From Promicromonospora umidemergens (lineage in GTDB: Bacteria; Actinomycetota; Actinomycetes; Actinomycetales; Cellulomonadaceae): a DNA stretch of 64,000 bases. Positions 22,072 through 30,887 of this stretch are shown here, one piece after another; positions within the stretch are counted from its first letter, which is position 1; every line of letters starts with the position of its first letter. The notes under the pieces are model-generated. The model was not told the DNA's origin. It was given only the letters and a program-made list of their open reading frames with translations, and ran no database searches. The position numbers and the translations under genes are program-made. The DNA lies in NCBI RefSeq assembly GCF_024171995.1, contig NZ_JAMTCT010000002.1, positions 62,001 to 126,000 on the forward strand, read 5' to 3'.

Positions 22072-23391
22072 GTGTCCTCAGGTCCCCCCGTGACAACGCG
22101 CCGGACCCCGTTCGCCCGAGCACGCCGAGCCTGGTCCGCGGTCTGGGACGAGCCGCCACCCGCTGATCCGCCGCTGCGCGTCTGGCGGGACTGGGCGCTG
22201 GTGGGAGCTCTGGTCCCGGCCGTGGTGATCGAGGGGATGGTGCGGCCCGACCTGCCGGGCCGCTGGCTCCAGGTGGCTGCCGCGCTGCTCCTGATCCCCA
22301 CGCTGCTCTGGCGCCGGACGCACCCCCTGCTGCCCGTGGTCGCCACGACGGTGGTCACGACCGTGGTGATGCTGGTCATGGGGCGTACCGGGGACCTGGT
22401 CACGGCGGTGTTCGGCGTCGTACTGATCTACGCGCTGTTCCGGTGGGGGAGCGGGCGGAACATCGTCGTCGGCGCCGGCCTCCTGGCCGTCGCCCTCGGC
22501 CTGCCCTGGGCTCTGGGGCACGACACGGGCGGCGACGCGCTGGGTGGGGCATCGGTCGTCGCGGCGCTCGGCGCCACCGGGCTGGCGGTCCGCTTTCGGG
22601 CGGCTGCCCGGCAGCGCGCGCTCGCGCAGGCACGGTCGCAGGAGCGGGAGCGCATCGCGCGGGACATGCACGACGTCGTGGGACACCACGTCTCGGGCAT
22701 CGCGGTGCGAGCGCAGGCAGGCCTCGCTCAGGCCGCTGCCCGGCGAGGTCGCTCCGACGGCGGCGACGGCGGCGACCCGCTCGAAGCGGCGCTGCGCGTC
22801 ATCGAGACCGAGGCGAAGGACACGCTCGTGGAGATGCGTGCCCTGGTCCGCACCCTGCGCGAGGACGAGCCGGGCGCGGACGGCCCTGTCACGCCCGACC
22901 CTGTCACGCCCGACCCTGTCACGCCCGACCCTGTCACGCCCGACCCTGTCACGCCCGACCCTGTCACGCCCGACCCTGTCACGCCCGGCAACCGCCCCGT
23001 CGAGCACGGCCCGCAGGCCGCCGACGTCGTCCGGCTGGCCGCCGGGCCGCCGTCACCCGTGATCGTCACGGTCCGGGGCGAGGTCGGTGGCGTCCGGGCC
23101 GACGTCGGCGCGGCGGCCTATCGCATCGCGCAGGAGTCGGTCACCAACGCGCGCCGCCATGCGCCTGGACGGACGCGGGTCGAGGTCGCTCTCACGGTCG
23201 GGGCCGAGGTGCTCCGGCTGCGCGTCTGGGACGACGGCGGGCCGCCGAGCTCGCCGTTCGCACCCGGAAACGGGATCGCCGGGATGCAGGTGCGTGCTCG
23301 GGAGCTGGGCGGCGACGTCACCGCGGGCCCGGAGCCGGCGGGCGGATGGGCCGTTGCGGCGGTCCTCCCGCTGACGGGCGGGCGCTCGTGA
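22072..23391 (+). CDS. NarL-type sensor histidine kinase
   Basis: This is a membrane sensor kinase of 439 residues. Several hydrophobic segments fill about residues 40-175 with no obvious large external sensor domain. The HisKA_3 dimerisation box RERIARDMHDVVGHH carries the phospho-acceptor His at about residue 200. The ATPase part has VGAAAYRIAQESVTNARRHA (N box) and RVWDDGG...GNGIAGM (G boxes). Between the two lies a PVTPD repeat linker encoded by a 15-bp tandem repeat. The stop overlaps the response-regulator GTG (GTGA), so the pair is translationally coupled. The signal is unknown. Confidence 0.93.
   Translation: MSSGPPVTTRRTPFARARRAWSAVWDEPPPADPPLRVWRDWALVGALVPAVVIEGMVRPDLPGRWLQVAAALLLIPTLLWRRTHPLLPVVATTVVTTVVMLVMGRTGDLVTAVFGVVLIYALFRWGSGRNIVVGAGLLAVALGLPWALGHDTGGDALGGASVVAALGATGLAVRFRAAARQRALAQARSQERERIARDMHDVVGHHVSGIAVRAQAGLAQAAARRGRSDGGDGGDPLEAALRVIETEAKDTLVEMRALVRTLREDEPGADGPVTPDPVTPDPVTPDPVTPDPVTPDPVTPDPVTPGNRPVEHGPQAADVVRLAAGPPSPVIVTVRGEVGGVRADVGAAAYRIAQESVTNARRHAPGRTRVEVALTVGAEVLRLRVWDDGGPPSSPFAPGNGIAGMQVRARELGGDVTAGPEPAGGWAVAAVLPLTGGRS
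22885..22988 (+). repeat. 15-bp tandem repeat in the kinase gene
   Basis: Six identical copies of CCTGTCACGCCCGAC and a seventh that ends in GG encode PVTPD units. The unit length keeps the frame, so copy-number changes would only alter linker length. Confidence 0.95.
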
Positions 23392-24098
23392 CGGCCCCGA
23401 CACCAGGGCCGGGTCCGGAACGCCCGGCGGGCCGCGCCCTGACCGTGCTGGTCGCCGACGACCAGGAGATCGTCCGCACGGGCCTCAGCATGATCCTCGC
23501 CGTCCAGGACGGCATCGAGGTCATCGGTGAGGCGGCCGACGGCGCAGCCGCGGTCGAGCTCGCCAGGCAGCTCCGGCCCGACGTCTGCCTGTTCGACATC
23601 CGGATGCCCGTGCTCGACGGGATCGAGGCGACCAGGATGCTGGCAGGCCCCGGAGTCGCCGACCCGCTCGCCGTCGTCGTCATCACGACGTTCGACCTGG
23701 ACGAGTACGTCTACGCGGCCCTCCGTGCGGGCGCGCGAGGCTTCCTGCTCAAGGACGCGGGCCCGGCCCTCCTGGCCCAGGCCGTGCGCGCCGCCGCCGT
23801 CGGCGACGCGCTCATCGCACCGAGCGTCACGACACGCCTGCTCAGGGCCTTCGCCGACGCCGGGCTCGCCGCGCCGCCCGCACAACCCCTCGACCCGCTG
23901 ACCGCACGCGAGGAGGAGGTGCTGCGCGCGGTGGCACGCGGCCGGACCAACACCGAGATCGCGCACGAGCTGTTCGTCACCCTGAGCACCGTCAAGTCGC
24001 ACGTCGCGAACGTCATGACGAAGGTCGGCGCGCGCAACCGCGTCGAGGTAGCCCTCTGGGCGTACGACACCGGGCGGGTGCGGACCGGACGGCCCTGA
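23388..24098 (+). CDS. NarL/LuxR-family response regulator
   Basis: A 236-residue regulator with an N-terminal receiver domain (VADDQ acidic pocket, phospho-acceptor Asp at about residue 70 in CLFDIRMPVLDG, VVITTFDLDEYVYAALRAGA, and Lys in FLLKDA). The C-terminal LuxR HTH has LTAREEEVLRAVARGRTNTE and LFVTLSTVKSHVANVMTKVG. The GTG overlaps the kinase stop by 4 nt. The likely targets are its own operon and the downstream DUF2306 gene, which share an 11-nt motif upstream. Confidence 0.95.
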   Translation: MTAPTPGPGPERPAGRALTVLVADDQEIVRTGLSMILAVQDGIEVIGEAADGAAAVELARQLRPDVCLFDIRMPVLDGIEATRMLAGPGVADPLAVVVITTFDLDEYVYAALRAGARGFLLKDAGPALLAQAVRAAAVGDALIAPSVTTRLLRAFADAGLAAPPAQPLDPLTAREEEVLRAVARGRTNTEIAHELFVTLSTVKSHVANVMTKVGARNRVEVALWAYDTGRVRTGRP

Positions 24099-24114
24099 CA
24101 TCTCACCGGGCAGG

Positions 24115-24125
24115 TCGTACTTTCG
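24115..24125. promoter_or_regulatory. candidate response-regulator site 2
   Basis: TCGTACTTTCG, identical to the motif at 22022-22032, lies 61 nt before the DUF2306 start. Confidence 0.4.
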
Positions 24126-24186
24126 GCCGGGCCAGGCCGGCCGGACGGCCGATGACGCGGCCGTGCCCGGCCGCGACGCTCGGTAC

Positions 24187-24855
24187 ATGACAACGTCCAA
24201 GGCAACAACGTCCAAGGCGATGAAGACCCGGGCCGGGAGCAACGAGTGGCTCGTGCTCGCGGGACTGCTCCTGCTGACGATCGTCCCCTCGATCGGCGGC
24301 GCCGTCCGCGTGAGCGAGCTCGCCTCCGACCCAGCCGTCACGGCGGAGAACGCCCGGTTCGTGACCCAGCCCCTGCCGGTCCTGGTCCACATCGTCTGTG
24401 TGACGGTGTACGGGATGCTCGGCGCTCTCCAGTTCGCGCCAAGCCTGCGGCGGCGCAGCTGGCACCGTCTGGCCGGGCGGGTCCTGGTCCCTGCGGGCCT
24501 CGGCGTCGCGCTGACCGGGCTCTGGATGACCGCGTTCTACGACCTGCCGGCCAAGGACACGGTGGTCGTCAACGGGGTGCGCTACGTGGTCGGCACGGTG
24601 ATGGTCGTGGCGATAGTCCTGGCAGTGCGGGCGGTCCTGCGGCGCGACTTCATGACCCACTCGGCGTGGATGACGCGTGCCTATGCGCTGGCCATGGGGG
24701 CCGGTACCCAGGCGGTCCTGCTGGGGCCGTACACGCTCGTCGTCGGCACCCCGGGCCCCGTGTCCTTCACGATCCTCATGACCGCCGCATGGGTCATCAA
24801 CGCGGCCGTCGCCGAGCTGGTGATCCGGCGGCGCCGGGTGCGCGGCAGCGTGTGA
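24187..24855 (+). CDS. DUF2306 family membrane protein
   Basis: A 222-residue protein with about six hydrophobic segments and the family-like pattern HIVCVTVYGMLGALQF, then RRSWHRLAGRVLVPAG and MTHSAWMTRAYALAMGAGTQ. The conserved His and Arg residues at helix ends resemble heme- or quinone-handling membrane proteins, but no function is established. Starts at 24187 or 24220 are possible; neither has a clear ribosome-binding site. It follows the two-component operon and shares its upstream motif, so it is probably its regulatory target. Confidence 0.78.
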   Translation: MTTSKATTSKAMKTRAGSNEWLVLAGLLLLTIVPSIGGAVRVSELASDPAVTAENARFVTQPLPVLVHIVCVTVYGMLGALQFAPSLRRRSWHRLAGRVLVPAGLGVALTGLWMTAFYDLPAKDTVVVNGVRYVVGTVMVVAIVLAVRAVLRRDFMTHSAWMTRAYALAMGAGTQAVLLGPYTLVVGTPGPVSFTILMTAAWVINAAVAELVIRRRRVRGSV

Positions 24856-24925
24856 CGGGTCTGTGACGCACACCATGCCGTCCGCCCCGCGAGATATGGC
24901 ATGCTGGCAAGAAGCAGTACGCACA

Positions 24926-25058
24926 CACGTGCTCCGGGGTCGGTGTAATTCCGAGCCGGCGGTAACAGTCCGCGACCCGCGTCCTCCGCAAGGGGGACCG
25001 GTTGATCTGGTGGAACTCCAGGACCGACGGTGAAAGTCCGGATGGGAGGAAGCACGTG
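24926..25058 (+). ncRNA. FMN riboswitch (RFN element)
   Basis: The closing P1 helix pairs CACGTGCT (24926-24933) with AGCACGTG (25051-25058) perfectly. Between them are the conserved RFN pieces CCGGGGTCGGTGTAATTCCG, GCCGGCGGTAACAGTCCGCG, a variable arm, GGTTGATCTGGTGGAACTCC, GACCGACGGTGAAAGTCCGG and ATGGGAGGA. It precedes the four rib genes, so FMN binding should reduce riboflavin synthesis. Confidence 0.97.
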
Positions 25059-25147
25059 CGGCGTCGCCGTCCCCTGGGACGTGCGTCGCCGTGACGTCGT
25101 GCGCGCGGGCTGGGTCCGAGAGGTCCCGTCCGCGTACCCGTCGTCCA

Positions 25148-25170
25148 CCCCGGAGCGCCGAAGCTCGGGG
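25148..25170 (+). promoter_or_regulatory. hairpin masking the ribD ribosome-binding site
   Basis: CCCC-G-GAGC (25148-25156) pairs with GCTCGGGG (25163-25170) around a 6-nt loop with one bulged G. The 3' arm contains the start of the GGGGAGGA ribosome-binding site of ribD, so the FMN switch could act on translation through this stem. Confidence 0.5.
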
Positions 25171-25178
25171 AGGACAGC

Positions 25179-26336
25179 ATGACCAAGGCACCGCAGGGCA
25201 GTGCCGCGCCGCAGCAGACGGCGCAGCGCACGGTGCGACCCGCCGTCTCGACCGCGGTCGAGAGCGCCATGCGCCGCGCCCTCGCACTGGCCGCGCAGGG
25301 CCCGCCCCACGGCCCGAACCCGCGCGTCGGCTGTGTGCTCCTCGACCCGGACGGCCGCCCGGTCGCAGAGGGCTTCCACCGTGGCGCCGGCACCCCGCAC
25401 GCGGAGGCGGCGGCCCTGGCCGCGGCCCGCTCGCGCGGCGTCGACCCGCGCGGCACGACGGCGGTCGTCACGCTCGAACCGTGCGCCCACCACGGCCGCA
25501 CCGGGCCCTGCGCCGACGCCCTGGTCGACGCAGGCGTCGCCGCCGTGCACCTGGCGGTCAGCGACCCGAACCCGGTCGCGGCCGGGGGAGCGGCCACGCT
25601 GCGAGCCGCGGGGATCGAGGTGACCACAGGCACCCTCGCGGACGAGGGCGAGGAGCTGCTGCGGCACTGGCTGCACGCGGTTCGTACCGGCCGGCCCTAC
25701 GTGACCCTGAAGCTCGCCACCAGCCTTGACGGCAGGGTCGCCGCAGCGGACGGGACGAGCCGCTGGATCACGGGCCCGCAGGCACGTGCCCACGCCCACA
25801 CGGTCCGTGCGCAGGTCGACGCGATAGCCGTCGGCTCGGGCACCGCACTGACCGACGACCCGTCGCTGACCGCCCGGACGATCGACGGCGGGCTCTTCGA
25901 GCACCAGCCGCTCCGGGTGGTGCTCGGCCGCAGCGCGGTGCCCGGCGACGCCCGCCTGCGCGGGCCCGGCGGCCCCCTGCTGCACCTGCCCGAGCACGAC
26001 CTCGCCGTCGTGCTCGGCCTGCTCGCGGAGCGCGAGGTGCGCCACCTCCTCGTGGAGGGCGGCCCGACCCTTGCGACCGCGCTGCTGGCGGCCGACGTCG
26101 TCGACGAGCTGCACGCGTACGTCGCGCCTGTGCTGCTCGGCGCGGGGCCGACCGGCGTAGGGGATCTCGGCGTCACCACCATCGGCGCGGCAGCGCGCTT
26201 CACCACTCACGACGTGACCCGGCTCGGGGACGACGTGCTCATGGTCGCGCGCCGCACACAGCCCGTCACGAACCCGCAGCCTGCTCACGCACGCCAGAAC
26301 GGTCGGCCCAGCCGGCCCACCAAGGAGGAGATCTGA
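25179..26336 (+). CDS. ribD: bifunctional pyrimidine deaminase / reductase
   Basis: RibD carries out the second and third steps of the GTP branch of riboflavin synthesis. The N-terminal zinc deaminase has HAEAAAL and LEPCAHHGRTGPCADAL (zinc His and two Cys). The C-terminal reductase has VTLKLATSLDGRVAAADG, SRWITGPQAR and VGSGTALTDDPSLTAR. The 385-residue length is normal. The ATG at 25179 follows GGGGAGGA. The C-terminal tail is basic and Gln/Pro-rich. The stop shares one base with the ribE ATG. Confidence 0.97.
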   Translation: MTKAPQGSAAPQQTAQRTVRPAVSTAVESAMRRALALAAQGPPHGPNPRVGCVLLDPDGRPVAEGFHRGAGTPHAEAAALAAARSRGVDPRGTTAVVTLEPCAHHGRTGPCADALVDAGVAAVHLAVSDPNPVAAGGAATLRAAGIEVTTGTLADEGEELLRHWLHAVRTGRPYVTLKLATSLDGRVAAADGTSRWITGPQARAHAHTVRAQVDAIAVGSGTALTDDPSLTARTIDGGLFEHQPLRVVLGRSAVPGDARLRGPGGPLLHLPEHDLAVVLGLLAEREVRHLLVEGGPTLATALLAADVVDELHAYVAPVLLGAGPTGVGDLGVTTIGAAARFTTHDVTRLGDDVLMVARRTQPVTNPQPAHARQNGRPSRPTKEEI

Positions 26337-26977
26337 TGTTCACCGGAATCATCGAGGAGCTCGGCTCCGTCGTCGCCCTCACCCGGCCCGACGGCGACGA
26401 CGGCTCCGACGCCGTCCTGACGGTGGCGGGCCCGCTCGCCGCGTCGGACGCCGGCCCCGGCGACTCGATCGCCGTCGACGGGGTGTGCCTCACCGTCACC
26501 TCGGTGGCCGACGGCGCGTTCGTGGCCGAGGTGATGCCGGAGACCCTGCGCCGTAGCTCGCTCGGCGGCCTCGTCCCGGGTGCGGCGGTCAACCTCGAGC
26601 GTGCGATGCCCGCGAACGGCAGGCTGAGCGGGCACGTGGTCCAGGGGCACGTCGACGGCGTCGCGACGCTCGTGCGGCGCACGCCCGGGCCGCGGTGGGA
26701 CGACCTCGCGTTCGGCGCGCCCGCCGCGCTGACCCGGTATGTCGCCGAGAAGGGTTCCGTGGCCCTCGCGGGGGTCGCGCTCACCGTGACCTGGGTGTCG
26801 GACGAGGGGTTCGGCGTGTCGCTCATCCCGACCACGCTCGCCGCGACGACGCTCGGCGGGCTCGCCACTGGCGACCTGGTCAACGTCGAGGTGGACGTGC
26901 TCGCGAAGTACGTCGAGCGGCTGATGGCGGCCGGCACGCAGGTTCCCGCGGTGCCGGCGACGGAGGTCGCGCGATGA
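26336..26977 (+). CDS. ribE: riboflavin synthase alpha chain
   Basis: It dismutates two 6,7-dimethyl-8-ribityllumazine molecules to riboflavin. The internal duplication of the lumazine-binding fold is visible: MFTGIIEELGSV with SIAVDGVCLTVTSV in the first barrel, and HVVQGHVDGVATL with VALAGVALTVTWV in the second. AAGGAGGAG at 26322-26330 is an ideal ribosome-binding site. At 213 residues it has the expected length. The stop overlaps ribBA by ATGA. Confidence 0.97.
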   Translation: MFTGIIEELGSVVALTRPDGDDGSDAVLTVAGPLAASDAGPGDSIAVDGVCLTVTSVADGAFVAEVMPETLRRSSLGGLVPGAAVNLERAMPANGRLSGHVVQGHVDGVATLVRRTPGPRWDDLAFGAPAALTRYVAEKGSVALAGVALTVTWVSDEGFGVSLIPTTLAATTLGGLATGDLVNVEVDVLAKYVERLMAAGTQVPAVPATEVAR

Positions 26978-28401
26978 GCGCCGGGCTCGTGGAGCAGGCC
27001 CTCGCCGAGCTCGCCGCCGGCCGACCGGTCCTCGTGGCCGACGACGCGGGCCGGGAGAACGAGGTGGACGTGGTGCTCGCCGCGAGCACGGCGACCGCGG
27101 AGTGGGTGGGCTGGACGGTGCGGCACTCGTCGGGTTACCTGTGCGCCCCGATGCCCGCCCACCGGGCCGACGCGCTGGAGCTGCCGCCGATGGTGGAGCA
27201 TAGCGAGGACCCCCGCTCCACCGCCTACACGGTGTCGGTGGACGCAGCGGTGGGCGTGACGACGGGCATCTCGGGTGCGGACCGGGCACGGACGCTGCGG
27301 GTGCTGGGCGACCCGGCGTCGGGCCCGCGGGACCTGATCCGGCCGGGACACGTGCTGCCGCTGCGTGCGCGGCCGGGCGGCGTGCTGGAGCGTGCGGGCC
27401 ACACCGAGGCAGCGGTGGACCTGGTACGGCTCGCCGGCGGCGCCGGCCGGGACCTTGGCGAGGTGGGCGCGATCGCCGAGCTCGTCCGGGACGACGGCGA
27501 CGTGCTGCGCCTGTCCGAGGCGCGGGCCCTGGCCGCCGAAGCCGGGCTCGAGGTGCTGACGGTCGCGGACCTGGTGGCGTGGCGCCGTGCGCACGACCCC
27601 GCGCCGCTGCCGGGCGACCCGCTGCCGGGAAGCCCGGCGCCCGACGCCGCCCCGGCCGTCCGGGTGCGCCGGGTCGGCGAGGCGTCGCTGCCGACCCGGC
27701 ACGGCGACTTCCGGGTGGTGGCGTACCGGGACCTGCGCTCGGGTGCCGAGCACCTGGCGCTGACCCCGGTGGCACTGTCCGGACCGCGGCGCGAGGGCTC
27801 GGCACGCGGGGTCCTGGTGCGCGTGCACTCGGAGTGCCTGACCGGCGACGCGCTGGGCTCCCTGCGGTGCGACTGCGGCCCGCAGCTGGAGGCCTCCCTG
27901 GCGGCGGTGGCGGCAGAGGGCGGCGCCGTGGTGTACCTGCGGGGCCACGAGGGCCGGGGGATCGGTCTGGCGGCGAAGATCCAGGCGTACGCGCTGCAGG
28001 ACGGCGGCCGGGACACGGTCGAGGCGAACGTGGACCTCGGGCTGCCGGTGGACGCGCGGGAGTACGGCGCGGCGTCGGCGATGCTGGCGGATCTCGGGCT
28101 GGACGGCGTGACCCTCCTGACGAACAACCCGGAGAAGGTGTCGGGCCTGCGGGAGGCGGGTACGGACGTCGTCGGGCGGCGGGCGCTCGTGGTGGGTCGC
28201 GGGGTGCACAACCACCGCTACCTGGAGACGAAGCGCACCGTGCTGGGGCACCGCATCGCGAAGCTGGACCTGACGGAGCTCGGCTCGACCGAGCTCGGCG
28301 GGGCAGCAGCGGACGTGACCGGCAGGAACGGTGGCAGGCATGCGGAGATGAGGCTGGCGATGAACCCGGTAGTGAACGAGGACGAAGGAGCATGCGCATG
28401 A
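26974..28401 (+). CDS. ribBA: bifunctional DHBP synthase / GTP cyclohydrolase II
   Basis: It supplies both precursors of lumazine. The N-terminal RibB domain converts ribulose 5-phosphate to dihydroxybutanone phosphate ([15 protein letters not shown], with Val where Gly is usual in [34 protein letters not shown]). The C-terminal RibA domain opens [19 protein letters not shown] gives the three zinc cysteines, then [38 protein letters not shown] and [10 protein letters not shown] Pro-rich linker joins them near residue 210. The total is 475 residues. The ATG overlaps the ribE stop. Confidence 0.97.
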   Translation: MSAGLVEQALAELAAGRPVLVADDAGRENEVDVVLAASTATAEWVGWTVRHSSGYLCAPMPAHRADALELPPMVEHSEDPRSTAYTVSVDAAVGVTTGISGADRARTLRVLGDPASGPRDLIRPGHVLPLRARPGGVLERAGHTEAAVDLVRLAGGAGRDLGEVGAIAELVRDDGDVLRLSEARALAAEAGLEVLTVADLVAWRRAHDPAPLPGDPLPGSPAPDAAPAVRVRRVGEASLPTRHGDFRVVAYRDLRSGAEHLALTPVALSGPRREGSARGVLVRVHSECLTGDALGSLRCDCGPQLEASLAAVAAEGGAVVYLRGHEGRGIGLAAKIQAYALQDGGRDTVEANVDLGLPVDAREYGAASAMLADLGLDGVTLLTNNPEKVSGLREAGTDVVGRRALVVGRGVHNHRYLETKRTVLGHRIAKLDLTELGSTELGGAAADVTGRNGGRHAEMRLAMNPVVNEDEGACA

Positions 28402-28877
28402 GCGGCGCTGGAGCACCGAAGGTGACTGTCGACGGGACCGGCCTGCGGGTCGTGGTGGTGGCGGCGAGCTGGCACGAGCAGGTGATGGACGGTCTACTGG
28501 CCGGGACCCGCAGGGCGCTGGCGGAGTCCGGCGCCGACTGGACGGAGGTCCGGGTGCCTGGCTCGTTCGAGCTGCCGGTGGCGGCTGCGCGTGCGGCCGC
28601 CGGGGGAGCCGACGCCGTCGTCGCGCTGGGCGTGGTGATCCGTGGCGGGACGCCGCACTTCGAGTACGTGTGCTCCGCCGCGACGACGGGGCTGACCGAC
28701 GTGAGCGTGCGTACGGGCGTCCCTGTCGGGTTCGGCGTGCTGACGTGCGACGACGAGGCGCAGGCGCTGGACAGGGCCGGGCTGGAGGGCTCCCGCGAGG
28801 ACAAGGGTGCCGAGGCGGCCGAGGCGGCGGTCGCCACGGCGGTGACGCTCAGGGACCTGGTGCCCGCGCCGCAGTGA
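28398..28877 (+). CDS. ribH: 6,7-dimethyl-8-ribityllumazine synthase
   Basis: RibH condenses the RibBA and RibD products to lumazine and usually forms 60-subunit or pentameric shells. [43 protein letters not shown] (catalytic His) and [16 protein letters not shown] are typical. AAGGAG at 28385-28390 sits 7 nt before the ATG at 28398, favouring it over the ATG at 28392. The product has 159 residues. It is the last gene under the FMN riboswitch. Confidence 0.96.
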   Translation: MSGAGAPKVTVDGTGLRVVVVAASWHEQVMDGLLAGTRRALAESGADWTEVRVPGSFELPVAAARAAAGGADAVVALGVVIRGGTPHFEYVCSAATTGLTDVSVRTGVPVGFGVLTCDDEAQALDRAGLEGSREDKGAEAAEAAVATAVTLRDLVPAPQ

Positions 28878-28909
28878 CCTGTACCGGGCGCCGCCACCCT
28901 TCCTCGGTG

Positions 28910-28947
28910 TCACTCGGATTAATAGTGTGCCAAGCGCTTCAACCGCA
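28910..28947. repeat. intergenic element copy B with AAGCGCTT core
   Basis: Matches copy A (21982-22020) with the identical block AATAGTGTGCCAAGCG (28921-28936). Here the next bases complete CCAAGCGCTTCAA, a LacI-family-like operator centre. It lies 32 nt after the ribH stop. Confidence 0.65.
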
Positions 28948-29067
28948 CCCATAGTCCGCTGAAACACGCACCACCGCCAAGAAGGAAGGGGGCGGGAGCG
29001 GCCCGCGCCAGGGGCGCGACATGGCCAGTACGTGGGACGGCGGCGGGTGGTGACCCCGGAGCCCGAC

Positions 29068-29073
29068 TAGGCT
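29068..29073 (+). promoter_or_regulatory. -10 element of a leaderless hisE promoter
   Basis: TAGGCT ends 6 nt before the hisE GTG without a ribosome-binding site. Confidence 0.5.
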
Positions 29074-29079
29074 GGGCCC

Positions 29080-29343
29080 GTGAAGACCTTCGAGACCCTG
29101 TACGCCGAGCTGACCGAGAAGGCCGAGACCCGTCCAGCGGGTTCAGGCACCGTGGCCCAGCTGGATGCCGGCGTCCATGCGATCGGCAAGAAGGTGGTCG
29201 AGGAGGCCGCCGAGGTGTGGATGGCAGCCGAGTACCAGTCGGACAGCGAGACCGCGGAGGAGATCTCCCAGCTCCTGTACCACCTGCAGGTTCTGATGGT
29301 CGCCAAGGGACTGACTCTCGAGGACGTGTACACGCATCTGTAG
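29080..29343 (+). CDS. hisE: phosphoribosyl-ATP pyrophosphatase
   Basis: HisE removes pyrophosphate from PR-ATP, the second step of histidine synthesis. The 87-residue all-helical protein has [34 protein letters not shown] (metal-binding Glu residues of the MazG-like fold) and [18 protein letters not shown]. It is encoded alone rather than fused to hisI, and is followed by hisG after 55 nt, the usual actinobacterial pair. Confidence 0.96.
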   Translation: MKTFETLYAELTEKAETRPAGSGTVAQLDAGVHAIGKKVVEEAAEVWMAAEYQSDSETAEEISQLLYHLQVLMVAKGLTLEDVYTHL

Positions 29344-29398
29344 CGAGGCCCGAGCCTCGCACCCAGATCCGACGTACACCCAGAGAGGAACCAACCAC

Positions 29399-30262
29399 AT
29401 GCTGCGCATCGCCGTCCCCAACAAGGGTGCCCTGTCCGGCCCCGCCTCCGAGATGCTGCGCGAGGCGGGCTACCGCCAGCGCCGCGACACCCGCGAGCTC
29501 GTGCTCGCCGACCCGGAGAACGACGTCGAGTTCTTCTTCCTGCGTCCGCGCGACGTCGCGGTCTACGTGGGCACCGGAACCGTCGACGTCGGGGTCACCG
29601 GCCGGGACCTGATGCTCGACTCCGGCGCCGACGCGGTCGAGCACCTCGGCCTCGGGTTCGCCCGGTCCACGTTCCGGTACGCGGCGCCCGCCGGGCCGGG
29701 CCAGGCCGACCCCGTGACGCAGGTGAGCGACATCGCCGGGCGGCGCGTGGCGTCGTCGTACACCACGCTCGTGGCCCAGCACCTCGCGAAGCAGGGCATC
29801 GAGCCCGCCGCGATCGTGCACCTGGACGGCGCCGTGGAGTCGAGCGTGCGGCTCGGCGTCGCGGACGTGATCGCCGACGTCGTGGAGACCGGCACCACCC
29901 TGCGGGCCGCGGGCCTCGAGGTCTTCGGCGACCCGATCCTGCGCTCGGAGGCGGTGCTGATCCGGCAGGCGGACGTCGAGCAGCCGGCCGGCCTGAACAT
30001 CCTGACGCGGCGGCTCGAGGGCGTGATCACCGCCCGGGAGTACGTGCTCATGGACTACGTGGTCCCCGCTGCGCGGCTCGAGCAGGCCGTGGCGATCACG
30101 CCGGGCAAGGAGTCCCCGACCGTCTCGGCGCAGCACCACAGCGCCGCCTGCGCGGTGCGCGTCATGGTGCCGCGCAGCGAGACCAACCAGATCATGGACG
30201 CGCTGTACGACGTCGGTGCGCGCGCCATCATCGTGACGTCGATCCACGCCTCCAGGCTGTAG
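29399..30262 (+). CDS. hisG: ATP phosphoribosyltransferase (long form)
   Basis: HisG commits PRPP and ATP to histidine synthesis and is feedback-inhibited by histidine in the long form. The 287-residue length includes the C-terminal ACT-like regulatory domain ([21 protein letters not shown]). Catalytic-domain features are [32 protein letters not shown], and the PRPP loop area [28 protein letters not shown] precedes the ATG at 29399. Confidence 0.97.
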   Translation: MLRIAVPNKGALSGPASEMLREAGYRQRRDTRELVLADPENDVEFFFLRPRDVAVYVGTGTVDVGVTGRDLMLDSGADAVEHLGLGFARSTFRYAAPAGPGQADPVTQVSDIAGRRVASSYTTLVAQHLAKQGIEPAAIVHLDGAVESSVRLGVADVIADVVETGTTLRAAGLEVFGDPILRSEAVLIRQADVEQPAGLNILTRRLEGVITAREYVLMDYVVPAARLEQAVAITPGKESPTVSAQHHSAACAVRVMVPRSETNQIMDALYDVGARAIIVTSIHASRL

Positions 30263-30267
30263 GCCTC

Positions 30268-30765
30268 ATGGGCGCGGAGACCGGCAGCAGCGCCCCCGGC
30301 ACCGGCCGGGGCGGGAACCGCTTCCGTGCCTTCCGCGGCCGCTTCGGCACGCCGACGGCGTACGGGCTGGCGCTGCTCGTCGCAGGGGGCTGCACGTTCG
30401 TCGCGCTGGCCGCGGACAACGCCGACACGGCGAACCGGGCGGGGATCATCGTGTTCGGTCTGCTGGGCGCCGTCATCGCCTGGCGGTTCGGTGCCGTGCG
30501 CGCCCTCCCGGACCCGACCGGCCTGACCGTCGTGAACTACGCCAAGCGCCGCCGGCTGTCCTGGGCCGAGATCGTGAGCGTGCGGTTCGGGCCGAACGAC
30601 CCGTGGGTGCACCTCGACCTGGCCGACGGCGACGTGCTCGCCGTCATGGGCATCCAGCGCGCCGACGGCGAGCACGGCATGGCCGAGGCCCGCCGGCTGG
30701 TGGCGCTCGTCGCCGAGCTCGGCGAGGCGCCAGAGCCCGACCGGGACGAGCCCGACCAGAAGTAG
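30268..30765 (+). CDS. bacterial PH-domain membrane protein (bPH_6 type)
   Basis: A 165-residue protein with two hydrophobic segments (about residues 30-50 and 56-72) and a C-terminal PH-like domain (LTVVNYAKRRRLSWAEIVSVRFG, WVHLDLADGDVLAVMGIQRAD). It starts 5 nt after hisG, so it belongs to that transcript. This gene beside hisG is a recurrent actinobacterial arrangement. The function is unknown. The C-terminus is acidic and disordered-looking. Confidence 0.82.
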   Translation: MGAETGSSAPGTGRGGNRFRAFRGRFGTPTAYGLALLVAGGCTFVALAADNADTANRAGIIVFGLLGAVIAWRFGAVRALPDPTGLTVVNYAKRRRLSWAEIVSVRFGPNDPWVHLDLADGDVLAVMGIQRADGEHGMAEARRLVALVAELGEAPEPDRDEPDQK

Positions 30766-30805
30766 CAGCCGCCCACCCCGACAGCAAGACACCCGGACAG
30801 CAAGA

Positions 30806-30854
30806 ACGGCGGTCGAGCCTGCCGAGACCTGGTCTCGGCAGGCTCGACCGCCGT
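30806..30854. terminator. long perfect-palindrome terminator
   Basis: Two perfectly complementary 24-nt arms (30806-30829 and 30831-30854) flank a single T. It lies between the convergent PH-domain gene and the DEAD-box helicase gene and would serve both. Confidence 0.85.
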
Positions 30855-30887
30855 CGTCATGCGACTGCTCGTCGAGCGTCAGCCGGG

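Noticed and set aside
22885-22988. Seven regular repeats as a CRISPR-like array
   Set aside because: The units are contiguous without spacers, keep the reading frame and lie inside a histidine kinase gene.
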